Assembly (NCBI GenBank): GCA_947044405.1
Contig: CAMRHE010000068.1
Span: 2,138,501 to 2,202,500, forward strand
From: Leptodactylus fallax
Taxonomy: Eukaryota; Chordata; Amphibia; Anura; Leptodactylidae
DNA length: 64,000 nucleotides
Direction of reading: 5' to 3'
The notes below the pieces were generated by a model. The model made no database searches and was not told the DNA's origin. It worked only from the letters and a program-made list of their open reading frames with translations. Below, one piece after another: positions 43,970 through 56,500 of this stretch. The number at the start of each line of letters is the position of its first letter. Within the stretch, counting starts at the first letter, position 1. The position numbers were made by a program, and so were the translations under genes.

Positions 43970-46162
43970 GCCCTATCTAGTAGTTACATGGCGCCTACTG
44001 GGAAAGATTCCTCTTAGTCGAAGCTTCCACTTTTTCATGAGTTGGATGTGAGAAGTCAGTAATTTTTGGATGTGGAGGAAGCAGTGGTGGAAGACATGAC
44101 TGTTTATGGTGGAGATAGTAGTGACAGAGGGTGGGGTAACCTTGTAGGGGCACTAATGGGAAATCTGATGGTAATTATGAGGGTGTGCATGAATTCCACG
44201 GCCATGATGAATGGGGGGGGACAATGAGATTGCCGATGATGTTTTTTTTGCAGCCAGGACATGGCAACTGGATCAGGGTAACAGAAAGATGACATCAGAG
44301 GAAGAGGTTGCTGGCAGTGGTGATAGTAGTGATCTGAGACTATGCACAGCCTCAACATTAAAAAAAAAAAAAAAATCTGTCAGGGTCATACATAAGGCAA
44401 TCTCAGGTGGTGGTTGCACTGGCAGACATGTTTCCCAGACTGACGGCCATCTCCCACGTGGGAATTTATTACACATTACAAAATCACAAATCCATCACAT
44501 TAAAAGATATCACCAGCTCATTTGGAAAAATAGAATTGGCAGTGGCCGACACACTGAGCAAGACTGTACTACTCTTGTGATCTTTGTTGCAGCCAGGCGA
44601 AATTCACACCGAGCATCTCCTCTTCATCCATTCTAAAGTTGTTTGTCCAGCAAATAGCAATTTAAGTCTAGTTGTCTCCTTAACTTGTGCCTGATCAAGT
44701 AGCTGGTGAGTCAGTCACTTCTGTACCACTTCTTGGACTCCACTGGAGTTGTCCAGCTGATGGCATGGGTTCAGAGTTGAAGGAGGAAATCTAGCCTCCA
44801 TTATTTTTTTAGGAAAGCTGGCCTTGCCTTATAGTGCCATATGTCAGAGAATGAGGCCTGCTCCTTGAATAAGTCAATGGGGAAAGGTGCATGCTGCCTT
44901 CCACAAATGTATCAGCAATTCTGAGCAGGGACAATACATGGTTTTTATGGCTCATAGGTTTTTAAGCAGCAATAGTACTAGGGCTAGTACTGACACCACC
45001 ACATTTGTGAAGGCCCAGTACGAGGCAAGGACTATTCGTCTCCTCTGGTGCTTCTTCACTGGAACACTTCACATCCACAACTTCACCAAGAAAAGCCATT
45101 ACTTCCATTCCCCATCTCTCATTTCATGGGTTTAGGGTGAAGTGCTGCCATGCACTTTTGCAGCTGATGAGTTTCGATCAGAGGAACCAAACAGCACAGG
45201 AGCTGTTCCACTGTAACCTGCAGTAAGTATCACACTGGATGGCTCCCCATCAACAACAACTGGGGAGGTTTGCCAACAACAATGGTATGAATATTGAGGC
45301 TGCACTGTTGTTGGGTAGAATAACACATTGTCCCTGTATGGTACATATGCTAAATTTGGTGGTCTTTCACTTTATAAACGCATTTAGTATTTTCCCATGT
45401 AGATAAGACTATGCTGTTGGACTTGCCACACTCATCTGCATATTCTATACTGCATATGATGGTGCATCTGTGACAGCAGCATAAGCTGGTGAGTGATTAT
45501 TACATGCAGCAGACCACAGAGACAATGTGTTCTTTTGAGGTCCACTACTGGAGGTTCATGAAGGAAGTGTGTCCTTCTGAAGCCCTTTGAGGAGGACACC
45601 AACTGCAGTATCAGTGATGTCCCTTTAATATATATTTTACAGAAATACTTACACTCAGACAATGAAGGATGGAAGAAAAATAACCTCTTCCACCTCTTGG
45701 TCACCATTACCACTCTGGAGCTGTTGTGGATTCACAAAAATTTGTGTGTAATAAAAACTGGGGAGGATGAAGAAATAGGTCTGGGACATGGTGAAGGACC
45801 TGAGATTCCAAGACTTGAGGGCACAGAAGAAAACGAAGAGTTTCCTTTGGATACAGCGGGAGACATTGCTATTTCACAGCCAGAGTATGAGGCTGATCCT
45901 TACTTGTTTTGAAATGCTGATAATGATGATGATGATGATGGCGATCACTTTGGCCAAGACTAACCACTGCCCCTAATTTTGTGCATACATATAATGACCA
46001 ACATTATCGAGAACATGAAGCAAAAGGATGACCACATGATCACTGTGCTTTCAGATCTTTGTTATAAACCAGAAATAGGTGAATTTTTCTCTGCCTCCCA
46101 AGGAGAAGAAAAATTGGCATATAATCCGGATAGTCTGTATACCCAGCCTTCCACAGCTTTTA

Positions 46163-46947
46163 AGGTGGGTAGGATGAACTCCAAAAAATTGAGTTATGGA
46201 GACCGCGCTTCACCAAGGATACTTTATTATGCTCAATAAATACAACGCGTTTCGGTAATATAAGGTCCCCTTTATCAATTGTATATGAGACTAAATGAAA
46301 AATAATTGGATACAGCTATAAAGAACAATAACATGAAATAATAAAATCATAACTCATTAAAAATAAAAAACGTGTCTTTTAAAAGCATATTGTCATAAAT
46401 AAATGAATGCACTAAGAAGCTACTACAAAACAAATGACATGAAATCTTCAATCATGTGTAGGGGGGTGGAGCTAAGATAAAGACGTTCGGACGAAATCTG
46501 ATTATGTGACTGGATACATAATAGTTATGCAGATAAAAACATGAATTAGTGATATTTTGAACTTGTAAGCTTAAGTAAAAAAAGGCTCATTGTAGTGGTT
46601 GTGACTTAGCACAACCCCATAGTGTCACTATTCACGGGTCACATCCACGTGAGCCCAAGAATCGAAAGGGATTTTGTTTCCCACCATAACTGGTGGGAGT
46701 ACTAACCCCTACACTCAGTCGATTGGACACTCACCGTGCCATGGACCTTCCACCACTTGTTGCCCATCAGCTCCTCACCCTATAGTTTTGTACATTTCTA
46801 GATCCCTAGTGATTATACGTACTCTATTCTTAAATCGCTTGACTAGTTTCTTCCTTGCGCACGACTACTCAATTATCTTTTTATCTTAGCAATATTACAC
46901 TATGTGCCGTTCGGCATTGTTGTTTTTATTTTTTTACTAAAGCATAG
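46163..46947 (-). mobile_element. Penelope-like retroelement fragment with hammerhead-like motif
   Basis: A 785-bp insertion in the hAT relic flanked by a 15-bp duplication, cttccacagctttta at 46148-46162 and cttccacagatttta at 46948-46962. On the minus strand, 46243-46279 has GGGGACC, a short loop, then CCGAAACGCG, as in the hammerhead motifs of Penelope-like element terminal repeats. The first core box is TTGATAA rather than CTGATGA. No RT domain is present in this fragment. Confidence 0.55.
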
Positions 46948-47508
46948 CTTCCACAGATTTTAGGGAGACCACTGCCAGCACTAGCCACATGTCTGCCCAG
47001 GAGGCCCCTGCCCACTCGCATTGTTCCTCCTCATTCAGTCAGCGCTCCACCACCTCAGCCAGCATCACGATTACAAATGGCAAAAGGTGTCTGAAAGATG
47101 ATGAAGCAGAATTATTTTACTTTGCAGCACCAACCGAACACACAGCAGGAAACTGATGCTGAGCAGGTGCACAACCAGGCACAGCCATATCTAGACTGTT
47201 GGTGTACACGAGCAGATAACTTTGATCCCATACACTGCTGACCCAGCAGATTAGACCGGTGGCAGGAGCTGGACTAGGTGGCCATGGGTGTGTTGTCTTG
47301 TCCAACCTCAAGTGTAATGGCAGAGAGAGTTTTCAGTGCTGCCGGCGGTGTTATAACACTTAGGTGGACCAAACCATTCACCACATTAGTGAAAAACATT
47401 ACTTTTGTGAAAATGAATCAGGCATGGGTCCATGAGGATTTTCACACTCCTCCGGCTGATGCCACAGAATAGGTCTGCCACTGTATCTGTCTCCTTACTT
47501 GTATCTGT

Positions 47509-47647
47509 CTTACCTGTCCTAGGCCTTGGCTTCCCAAAAACAGCTCTCAGCTCCTCATCAGCAGCCTATGCTGGTGCCACAAAACCAAAGACCAGCTTTG
47601 AGAACTGGGATCCCGATTCTAAGATGAAGTAGCCTAGGACAAGTGAG
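47509..47647. mobile_element. 139-bp MITE, second copy
   Basis: Same ends and length as 32042-32180. Confidence 0.7.
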
Positions 47648-47769
47648 TATGACTTTTTTTTTATTTAGATCCCTTCCCTCCTTTAATTTAGATTGCGGGG
47701 TGTCTGTAAAGCACCTTTAAGTGGAGCCTTAAAGAGGAAGAAGAATTCCAGGAGCTCAAGACGCTTACC

Positions 47770-48700
47770 TGGAACCCCATTATGGCTTATGTAGACCTCA
47801 CTAAGAAGTTCTTATTGTACACGGATGGAAGTCTGAAGGGGCAGAGGAGGTTAAGCCCAGGTTCAGGATGGAAGAGCGAGAGAGTTATGCCGAGGAAACT
47901 GACCCCACGAATTACAGCTCCTTCAAGATAGAGATACGGGCAGTTATGTTGGCAGTCACATAAATGTCTGTAAGGTTCCTTATTGGCGCAGTATTCAAGC
48001 TAAAGATTAACAACAAGCTCTTGACTTGTTTGGACACTGCCTAAGCTTGGGTCAGCAGTCAGGTTGGTCAAGACAAAGAACAAGGTCTTAGGTTGACTGG
48101 GGCAGAGCTATCGGACCAGAAGCTTTGTCATATAACACAATAGTACCAGTGACAGGTCATTGAAGGTCCATGTCCAGAAGGGAAATGAAATTGTCCTAAC
48201 CAAGTTGTGGGTTACAAGGCAAGAGATCAGGTAGAAAGCTAACAATTGGCATAGATAAAAAAAAACAAAAACATTTCTTAGCAGTCAAGTGGTGGCTTGA
48301 GGCTTGTTGCTAGAAAAGCCATAAGGGGAGAGAAAAGTTGTCACCAACAGGGAACATACTACTCTACCATGATTTTGTAAGGGTTACTCTATACTTCCAG
48401 GCAAGATTACCCACTGAGAAAGGGCCTAGTTGCCCTTCAGAAAGCTTGTGTGCAACAGAACTACAAGAGGGACAGGAATGCTCAGTTAGAAATGGAAGAC
48501 TATACGCTATGAAGAGGTGGAAGAGCCTAATTTCCAGCTGATGGTGTTTGATGTAGCCCCGGAGAGAGCATGGGGACCTATTCAATCTCTACACAGAAAT
48601 AGGTTTCGGCCTTGCCCCTTTGTAACTCAACCTCCTGAGCCAGTGCCAGATTTCCTGCTCCAGAACAGTGGGAGAGTGCAGAGTATCCGACATTGACTGT
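47770..48700 (+). pseudogene. Ty3/Gypsy pol relic (copy 2)
   Basis: Decayed RNase H at about 47815-47970 (LYTDGSLKG; NYSSFKIEIRAVMLAV) and LTCLDTA near 48030. The integrase end is near 48560-48620 (APERAWGPIQSLHRNRFRPC). It is the paralogue of 31640-33060, so it was part of the duplicated unit. Confidence 0.75.
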
Positions 48701-49500
48701 GGACATTAGGGTGTCTGAAACCCTGTCTTTGGATGACCTACTATAGACAGTTACAGTGGCCTAAGTTTCGTAGATTCCCCCAAGATATATATAGGATGAA
48801 TGGACAAATGTACTAAGACCTTCTTTATAAAAATGTGACTCTTGCCCTTTGGTAAGCTAGAATGAGAAGATTTATTATCTTCCATTCTCAGAAATGAGAA
48901 AATTAATCCTTTAATAGCAAAAAAAAAATAGCAGTTGGTCAGCAGCTTATAGTAAAGGAGAGATTCTATTTGGAAGGCTGTTGCACAAAGGGAGATATCA
49001 TTACTATGTGGTGGACACTGACAGGGGATGGGAATGATGGGAGGCTTGGGTGCACAGATATGTTGTGAAGAAGTCATCATAGCGGTCTGGACTGGATAGA
49101 AAAGAAAAAGGAAATGTAAATGTTTCTAAAATGTATCAATGAGAAGTGGCTGCTGGTTGTGAGGAGAAGATACCCAGGGAGCCCAATTAGAGCTTTTCCA
49201 TCAGAGCCCTTGAACCTTAAGTTATGCCCCTCTGTGTCACCTTTATACAGGATCACACTTCACCTTTAATTCTTATACTGATCGGATGTCATAACACCAC
49301 TTTACTAGGGAATGAATTACAAAGTCAAGGTCTCTGAAATCTTATATTAAACCACAATTTATATTCGGGCATTGATATTGGAAATACACAGTGCACTGAT
49401 AACAGCGACAGTCACAGCCTCAATAACTCCCAGGAAAACTTTCTATTTATATCACTATACAATATATCTGTACTTTACACTTTTTTATCTTTAAATGCTT
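48701..49500. other. Spacer downstream of V2R gene 4
   Basis: No gene is seen. It matches 6254-6960 downstream of gene 2 and preserves the empty site of the solo LTR at 5640-6248. Confidence 0.6.
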
Positions 49501-49514
49501 CATAGTCCCATATA

Positions 49515-49582
49515 TGAGCACAAAATAGCAAAATTTTCCACGGCCACCATGAATTTGCCTCTTGAGCTCAGATAATACAAGA
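49515..49582 (-). pseudogene. Remnant of V2R exon 6 behind gene 4
   Basis: Third copy of the short exon-6 duplication, with ccacggccaccatgaattt adjoining the stop codon. Confidence 0.7.
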
Positions 49583-50502
49583 TCAATGATGTAACACAGT
49601 ATTTTTAGCTTCTAGTATATGTTTTCTTGTATTTAGTTCAGATCTGAAGAGAATAATATAACATTTAGGGAAAAATATACAGCCCAACAGTCCAACATTA
49701 GAGGTCAGGATGGCAAATATCTCCACGGCCACCATGTATTTGCCTTTGGTGCTGAGATAAGCCGGGATCATGGCTATCCAGACACTGCAGAACACCAGCA
49801 TGCTGAAGGTGATGTACTTGGCCTCATTAAAACTGTCCGGTAATATCCTGGCTAAGAAAGCTATAATAAAACTAACAGCGGCCAGAATCCCCATATAACC
49901 CAGGACAGAGTAGAACCAAAGAGCTGACCCTTCATTACACTGGACTATGATCTTCTCCTTATAAGAGTGTGTGTCCAGCTCCTGGAAGGGGGGAGAGAGG
50001 GTCACCCAACTCATACAGATGACAACCTGGACAGAGGAGCAGATCAGGAGCACACGATTAGGGAGTTTTACCCCAGTCCATGTTCTCCACACACTTCCAG
50101 GCTTGGTGGCTTTGAATGCAATGCAAACCATTATGATCTTAGCCAACAATGAAGAGATGGATACTGAGAGTAGTATTCCAGTAGAGATCTGACTTAACAT
50201 GCAGGTTATTTCCACAGGACGACCAAGGAACAAAAAGACACAGAGGAAGCTCAGCATGATGGAGACCAGGAGGACAAAGCTCAGGTTCTTGTTATTCGCT
50301 CTCACAATCGGGGTGTCACGTTTGGAATAGAAAAGTACTAAAATTAAAATTGTCAGACTACAGAAGAAAGATGATAAAGAATAAAAGGCTATTGACATGA
50401 TGTCCTCAGTATAAGATAAATATTCCATCTCCTTCAAGACACAAAATGTTCTGTTCTCATTTGACCACGTGTCTTCTGGACATTTCTTGCACTTTTTGCT
50501 AT
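49583..50502 (-). CDS. V2R gene 4 exon 6 (seven-transmembrane domain)
   Basis: 920 nt, NCD3G end KKCKKCPEDTW, seven hydrophobic segments, PKCYIILFRSELNTRKHIL. Confidence 0.95.
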
Positions 50503-53500
50503 CTGTAAGATAAAGTAATAAAGAGTTTAATAAAGAGAACTGCTCATTACTTGTGGTTACATTTGCTGCTTGTTTTGCGTCTTCTGCTTTATCTACAAAA
50601 TCTTTAATATGGTCTTAAACACTCAAATGGAATGATAGAAGATACTATGAAGAGCTTCTTGTACAAGGTGTTTGTCAGTCCACATATTTTTGCAGAAACA
50701 AACTGGAATCTGCTGAGTATATTGGATTCTATTTCCTATTTACCTCTTCTATTATTTGAGGGGAGAGACTTATCAAAGGGGTTGGTGCTCAGTTGTCCTG
50801 ATGTTCTATTATATAGCAGTGGGGGAGTGTGAAGGATCTCGTCCTGCCAAACCCGCATTCAGCACAACTGAGATTGCTTCAATTACCTCACACCCACCTC
50901 CAGTGAGTGTTCCAGGCCGATCGGATAATACAAAGATGAGCTTTTTAAATTTTATATATTTATTAACCCGAGTGGGTCGGCACTAAGCATTAACATATAC
51001 AGAAATATATATCAATGACTAAATAAGCAGATTATGGATAAAGTAAAATACAGCACACAAAATAAAAAGGGAAATAAGAGAAAAAATACCGGCACAGGCT
51101 TGTAGTTCGTTTCTCTAGGCCACAGCAGGTTCTTGAGCCTAGGTCACTTCTTTCAGTGAGTTACAGAAACATGTCCTCTACATGCTGTCCAGAACAAAGG
51201 AAAAGTCTTCAGGCCTCAATGCTAGGCCCATGCTGCATTCCACAGTAGGACAAGTTCTCCCATCTTCTCCCAGATCAGAGCTGCTTGCTGCCTCTTTGCT
51301 GAGTGACCAAGAATCTAGGTCTCCATTCAGCATATGGCTAGTGCCCCACCCACACCTCCTCCCCAGGCAGCCCCCCGTTGCAGAGCCCTTGGAGAGATGG
51401 GTACCTTCCTAGGTGCTGGGAGAGATGTGTGTCTATGGGTGAACTTAAGGTCACTGGCCTTCTCTCCCACATGGACATCTGTCCAGGGATAATAAAACTG
51501 GCCGGATAGAGCAGGCCATCTTCCATGATACACACATAAAACCACTGAAGCCTATCGTCCAGCAGTGTAAACCCAACTTAAGCACAACATTCCTACAAGT
51601 AGGAGGAGTACTGATATGAGCAAGTAAAAATACATTTCTAAGAAAGATGTACAACTGAGGGTCGGTTCATCACAGGGAGGCTTCTGCAGCAGCCAATTGC
51701 CTTAGAGGGACAGATATGAAAAATATCGTTATATGGATTTTCTCTTCCTCGTTGTCCTCAGTTCTACGCTATTAGGTTTTTGTTATTTGTGCTATTATTT
51801 ATGCTAATGGACAAGCGGACCTGTCCCTGTAACATCCCTGTAACAAGTTACCATTATATAGAAGGAGAGAGGGTTTTATTACTTATATAGACTTATCTTA
51901 GAGTCTACCTGATCTATTAGATACTTCTCCATCTGAACATGGGGCACAATCATAACAGCACAAGTGTATACTAGAAGTTGCCACTTTCTTGTATCCAGGT
52001 GAACAGAGTGCTGAGCATCGAGACCAAGGGATCTGCAGAGATCAGACAAGTTTTTATTGTCATACTACTGTACATTTTACTAGGTAGGGGGATTTCAATG
52101 AAAATGTATTGAAACATTTTTTTGTGTCTTGCACATAAATGAACTTCATTCTAGAATCAAAGGAGGACTGACAAGTGATCCAAGAATTCGAGCAGATTTC
52201 TATTAGATGGGACTGAACATCCTTCATACAACATGCAACAATTATCAATAATGATTATAAAATTGATCATATCCTGTACAAAAACAATTATGGTTGGTTT
52301 TATACACAATATTAAATGCCTGGTAATGCCAAAAATTCTGAGAGTTCATCAGTTAAATAGTCAATAAAAATACTGGAGGATAGAGTCGCCAGCCAGTTCA
52401 AGTAGATGGAATCCAGGTAAAAAGAAACTAAGAGCTTTTATTGGACAATGTATTTCTGGTCAGTTTGCCCTTCATTATGTCCAAATGTAAGTCTATTGTA
52501 TGACTAGACGTGACATAACAAAGGGGACGAGCCACATTGCCACTTAAAGCTCATTGTTCTATTCTACCTGGACTCCGTCTACTTGATCTGGCTGACAGGG
52601 ATTCCTCCAGCTATTGTTTGACTTCTAAGATCTGCTCAGTCAATTGAAAAACTTGTGTAGTAGAGGACGCAGCAGTCTTCCCATACTCTACTTATGTCTA
52701 ATCTTGCCCAACCAAACAAGGGGAACAGCTTAAGCTTCACTTTTCTCAATCCTCACCATTCGTTTGCAGACAGTACTATACTATGACATACAGGACAATG
52801 CCAAGGTAGGGAAGTCTGAGGACAAGAATATCACCTACAGCTCTGCTGGGGGCATCTCCAGGACTATGATATCAATTGCTGTGGCTTCTTCACTGCTTAC
52901 CAAGTACAGCACCGTACATTATATAGTGGCTGTGCTTTGAGCTGCAGCTCAGCCTTATTTATATGAATGGGAATATGCTGCAAGATGGTCATGTGACCAA
53001 AGGATGTGATGTAACTGGTGTGAGAAGAGGATGTGGATTTAATATCATAGATTTGGACAATCCCTTTTCCTTATTAGTGGTGCGGATATTGTCACTTTCG
53101 ATTGCCATCTGGCATGTGTTTGTAAAGCAAATGAAAAGTGTAAGTAAATTTTATTTACTTTTTCATAAATCGATAGTGCAGGTGAAGTTAACAGACTTTG
53201 AAATATACTTCACTAAGGCAAAATTTTAGTTTGTCCGAGACGAATCTTCATTTGTTCGGTTTCATAAAAACCCATGGCCCATCTCTAGTGCTTATCTAAT
53301 ATTTTGACTAAAATTTCCAAAATATAAACCTTCAACCAAAGTTTCTGGACTTGTTAGATTGTTTGTATTTAGATCATAAATGAACATTCTTGAAAGGAAC
53401 ATAGTAACAAAAGACTCAGTATATTAGCAGTACACATATATACCATTAGAATACAATATATTAACAATTGATTACTAGTAAAGACTATAATGATTATTAC

Positions 53501-56500
53501 TATTTATCTTTATCATTAAATAGATTTCCTCACTGTAGGAAATTATAACATTTTGATAGACAATTTTAGCACTTTGAGGGTTGACTTTTGGAATTCCAAT
53601 GATCTTCAATTGTGTTGCCCCTTCACACAGTTTCCCCAGACAGTAATGCTCCAGGTCAGACCTCTGTCCCTTTGCCCTCAAGATTGGAGGGGGCCCAAAA
53701 ATTGGACTTCCATTGGTTATAATACCATAGCATATCCTAGCAAAATGACATAGTATTATAAAATGAGAATTCTGTAAAACCAAGCATGAAAATAATCCAA
53801 GAACTCACTTCATTGTTTTCATTTTTCCATGTTATGTTTTGTCCATGAAGCCAAAAGTCCACGTCACCTGTAGAGTTTAGCTTGTATGATCCCACTGTAT
53901 TCCATCTCAGGGATTTATTATGAAATATAATGGGATTACTAATTAAATAGCGGCTTTCTCTATCTCCTCTCTCAGTGAAACATTCATGTTGTGTCCCAGA
54001 TTCATCTGGACACTTCAGTTCTTCTATATATTTGCGCACCTTCCATAAGGAGATGGAGATTACATCAAATATGATATATGATAGAATAAAAATAAAAAAT
54101 AGCACATGATAAGACAAGATAATTATAAAGCAGTTATATGATATGAAAATAAAGGAGTCAAAGCTCCAATTTAGCTTTATTTAAATGAAGGGGACGACGC
54201 TCCCACCGATCATAAAGACCCCAGAGTAAAATAGGTGGAGGCCCAGAGAAACATAATAAACCATTAAACTCACCTCTCTTGGGCATCCTCCTCGCATCCG
54301 AGGGTCCATTGGCATTCTCTTCCAGCCTACTGACGTCATGTTAGCCTAGAGACTGGAAGAAGATGCCGAAGAACTGCTGGATGCACAGAGGATGTCCTGG
54401 AGAGGTGAAGCAAGGTGAGTATAAGGGTTTGTTATGCTGCTGCACCTCCCCGGGCATAGAATAGACCCCAGGGTATAATAATAACCTCAGGAATATTGGT
54501 TGAGACCAATCTTGTGAGATATATATTATTTTACTTTGTAGGCAAATGTCTTAAAATGTTATCTCCATAGATTCACCTTGTGTCTATGTTGATATATCTG
54601 GTCTGTAGATTGATGGTCATGAGACATGTCCATATTATGTAAGGCAGCAGCCAAATACTGGACAGCGAGATACATTTGTAACGTGTATACTTGAGAAAAC
54701 AATCGTAAAATATTCCCTAATGGTTCCGTTCCATCACATTCAGGAAGAGATATTTTAAGCACTCTTTCATATTTTTTATCAATTTTGTCCATTCCAGAGG
54801 AACATCGGAAGTTCATAACCACGAGTTCTTTATATATTAAATCTTTAGGATTCTTCAAGAGGTGGAAATTTTTGAAGTAATTTTCCATGTCTGGATTTTT
54901 TATTGGGAAATAGGCAAAAGATAAACTAAGATTGAATATCCATGAATTACTGCCTGATAAATAACACACTTCTGGAGAGAAAGCGGGATTGAAGATTAAG
55001 GTTCTGTCACGTATTACATGTCTAAGCCCATAAATAAAAGCATGCATTGTGTAAGAATATGGTCCACATATTATAATAATCTGGGCAGATGACTTCTTTA
55101 TCTTCAAAGAACTTCTTTCAATGTTATCCTTATAGTTCTTCATACTACTTTTCAAGGCAAAGTCTACACAGATATCATGATAGGTAAGAAATTCTGTAAG
55201 TATTCTTGTCTCTTTCTCTCCATTGTCATCATCAGGGGCTATGATTCCAACCCAGGTCCATCCAAAGTGTCTCAGAAAATGAGATATGATAGAATAAGTT
55301 GTGTAGTCATCGGGGAGAGTACGGAAAACATATGGGAACAGATCTCGGTCACTTAGTGATATGTCTGTAGCTCCATAACTAATCTATAGTATTAAAAAAA
55401 AAAAAAGAAAAAAAATGAATCACTTCTTGAAAAATATTGAGAACATGAAGATATATTTTTTGGTTCCACATTTTTATAAATGTAATATCTAAAAATGTAT
55501 CCTATAGTCATAGAATGTAAACAATTAAACACCAACCCCATCCACATATCACACAGAACAATCTGAGGAGTCTTTTGTTCATGTTTATCTAGTTTGCTAT
55601 TTGTGGTCTACTAAGTTCTACCCTACAGCTGGTGGCTCGGTCTTTACTACTCAACGGTACTTGGTGGAAATGTAAGAGGAGTAGCAGAAGTCACCCAATA
55701 AGGTTTCCCTCTGTTCCTGTACCCATCTAGCCTATCAGGGCCTCTTCATTCTATCCAGAGAATAATGGCCGCACTCCTGACTTGTAGACCTCATATCATG
55801 CAATATTTAGCTTCAAAGATCATTCCACCCTCACAACTACAACTGGAATACACTGCAAAGAAGATCTCTATTTTTTGTACTCACACAATGGTCTGTTCTT
55901 CCATTTTTTATAGGGGTATTCCCATCTCAAGGATCCTATCTATACTGCTAACTTATGTAAATTTAAGAGCTTTCCTAAATACATTTAGCAATGCTGCTTT
56001 GTTTGCCTGCTATGTGAAATTATTCATCCCATTGTTTACACATCGTTTCCATGGAGAACGTCCTATGTGATAAGACAGGATGGATGAGGTGAGTCACTGC
56101 TCTCTGGGGGGGCTGAGTGCTCTCACTGTTGTCTACAGCTCTACCTGTAGGACAATCAGTTCAGCTAATTGCAGTTTGCTGATAAAGCCCTGTCTGTTAT
56201 CTCTCCATATAAACACAAAGATAACACTGAGTCCATTTTCTAGAAGCATGGTAAGAGTTCAATACAAACCGTGTAATGTAATATACATTTACTATGCATG
56301 CAGGTGTCAGATAAGGCGACTCTAAGAAATATTTTTTTTTTCAAGGTTTTAGATTTTTTTAAGAGGATAAAATGTTAATAAAATTATATAAATTTGAAGT
56401 CCCTGGAATCATACTGACCCATAAAATGTCATTTTGGCTGCACAGAGAACGCCATAAAAACAAAGCTCAGCTTCCCAGTACATTTTACAGAATATTAAAT

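Larger units (their letters stand above)
43070..47480 (+). pseudogene. Decayed hAT transposon, copy 3 (most complete)
   Basis: Broken plus-strand frames begin near 43120. Near the end they read VMAERVFSAAGGVITLRWTK followed by TTLVKNITFVKMNQ (about 47311-47440). This fits the hAT-family C-terminal dimerisation motif ERVFSxAG...N. The relic is interrupted by an LTR (43456-43969) and a Penelope-like fragment (46163-46947). Shorter copies lie upstream of the other receptor genes. No terminal repeats were identified and no functional transposase remains. Confidence 0.65.
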
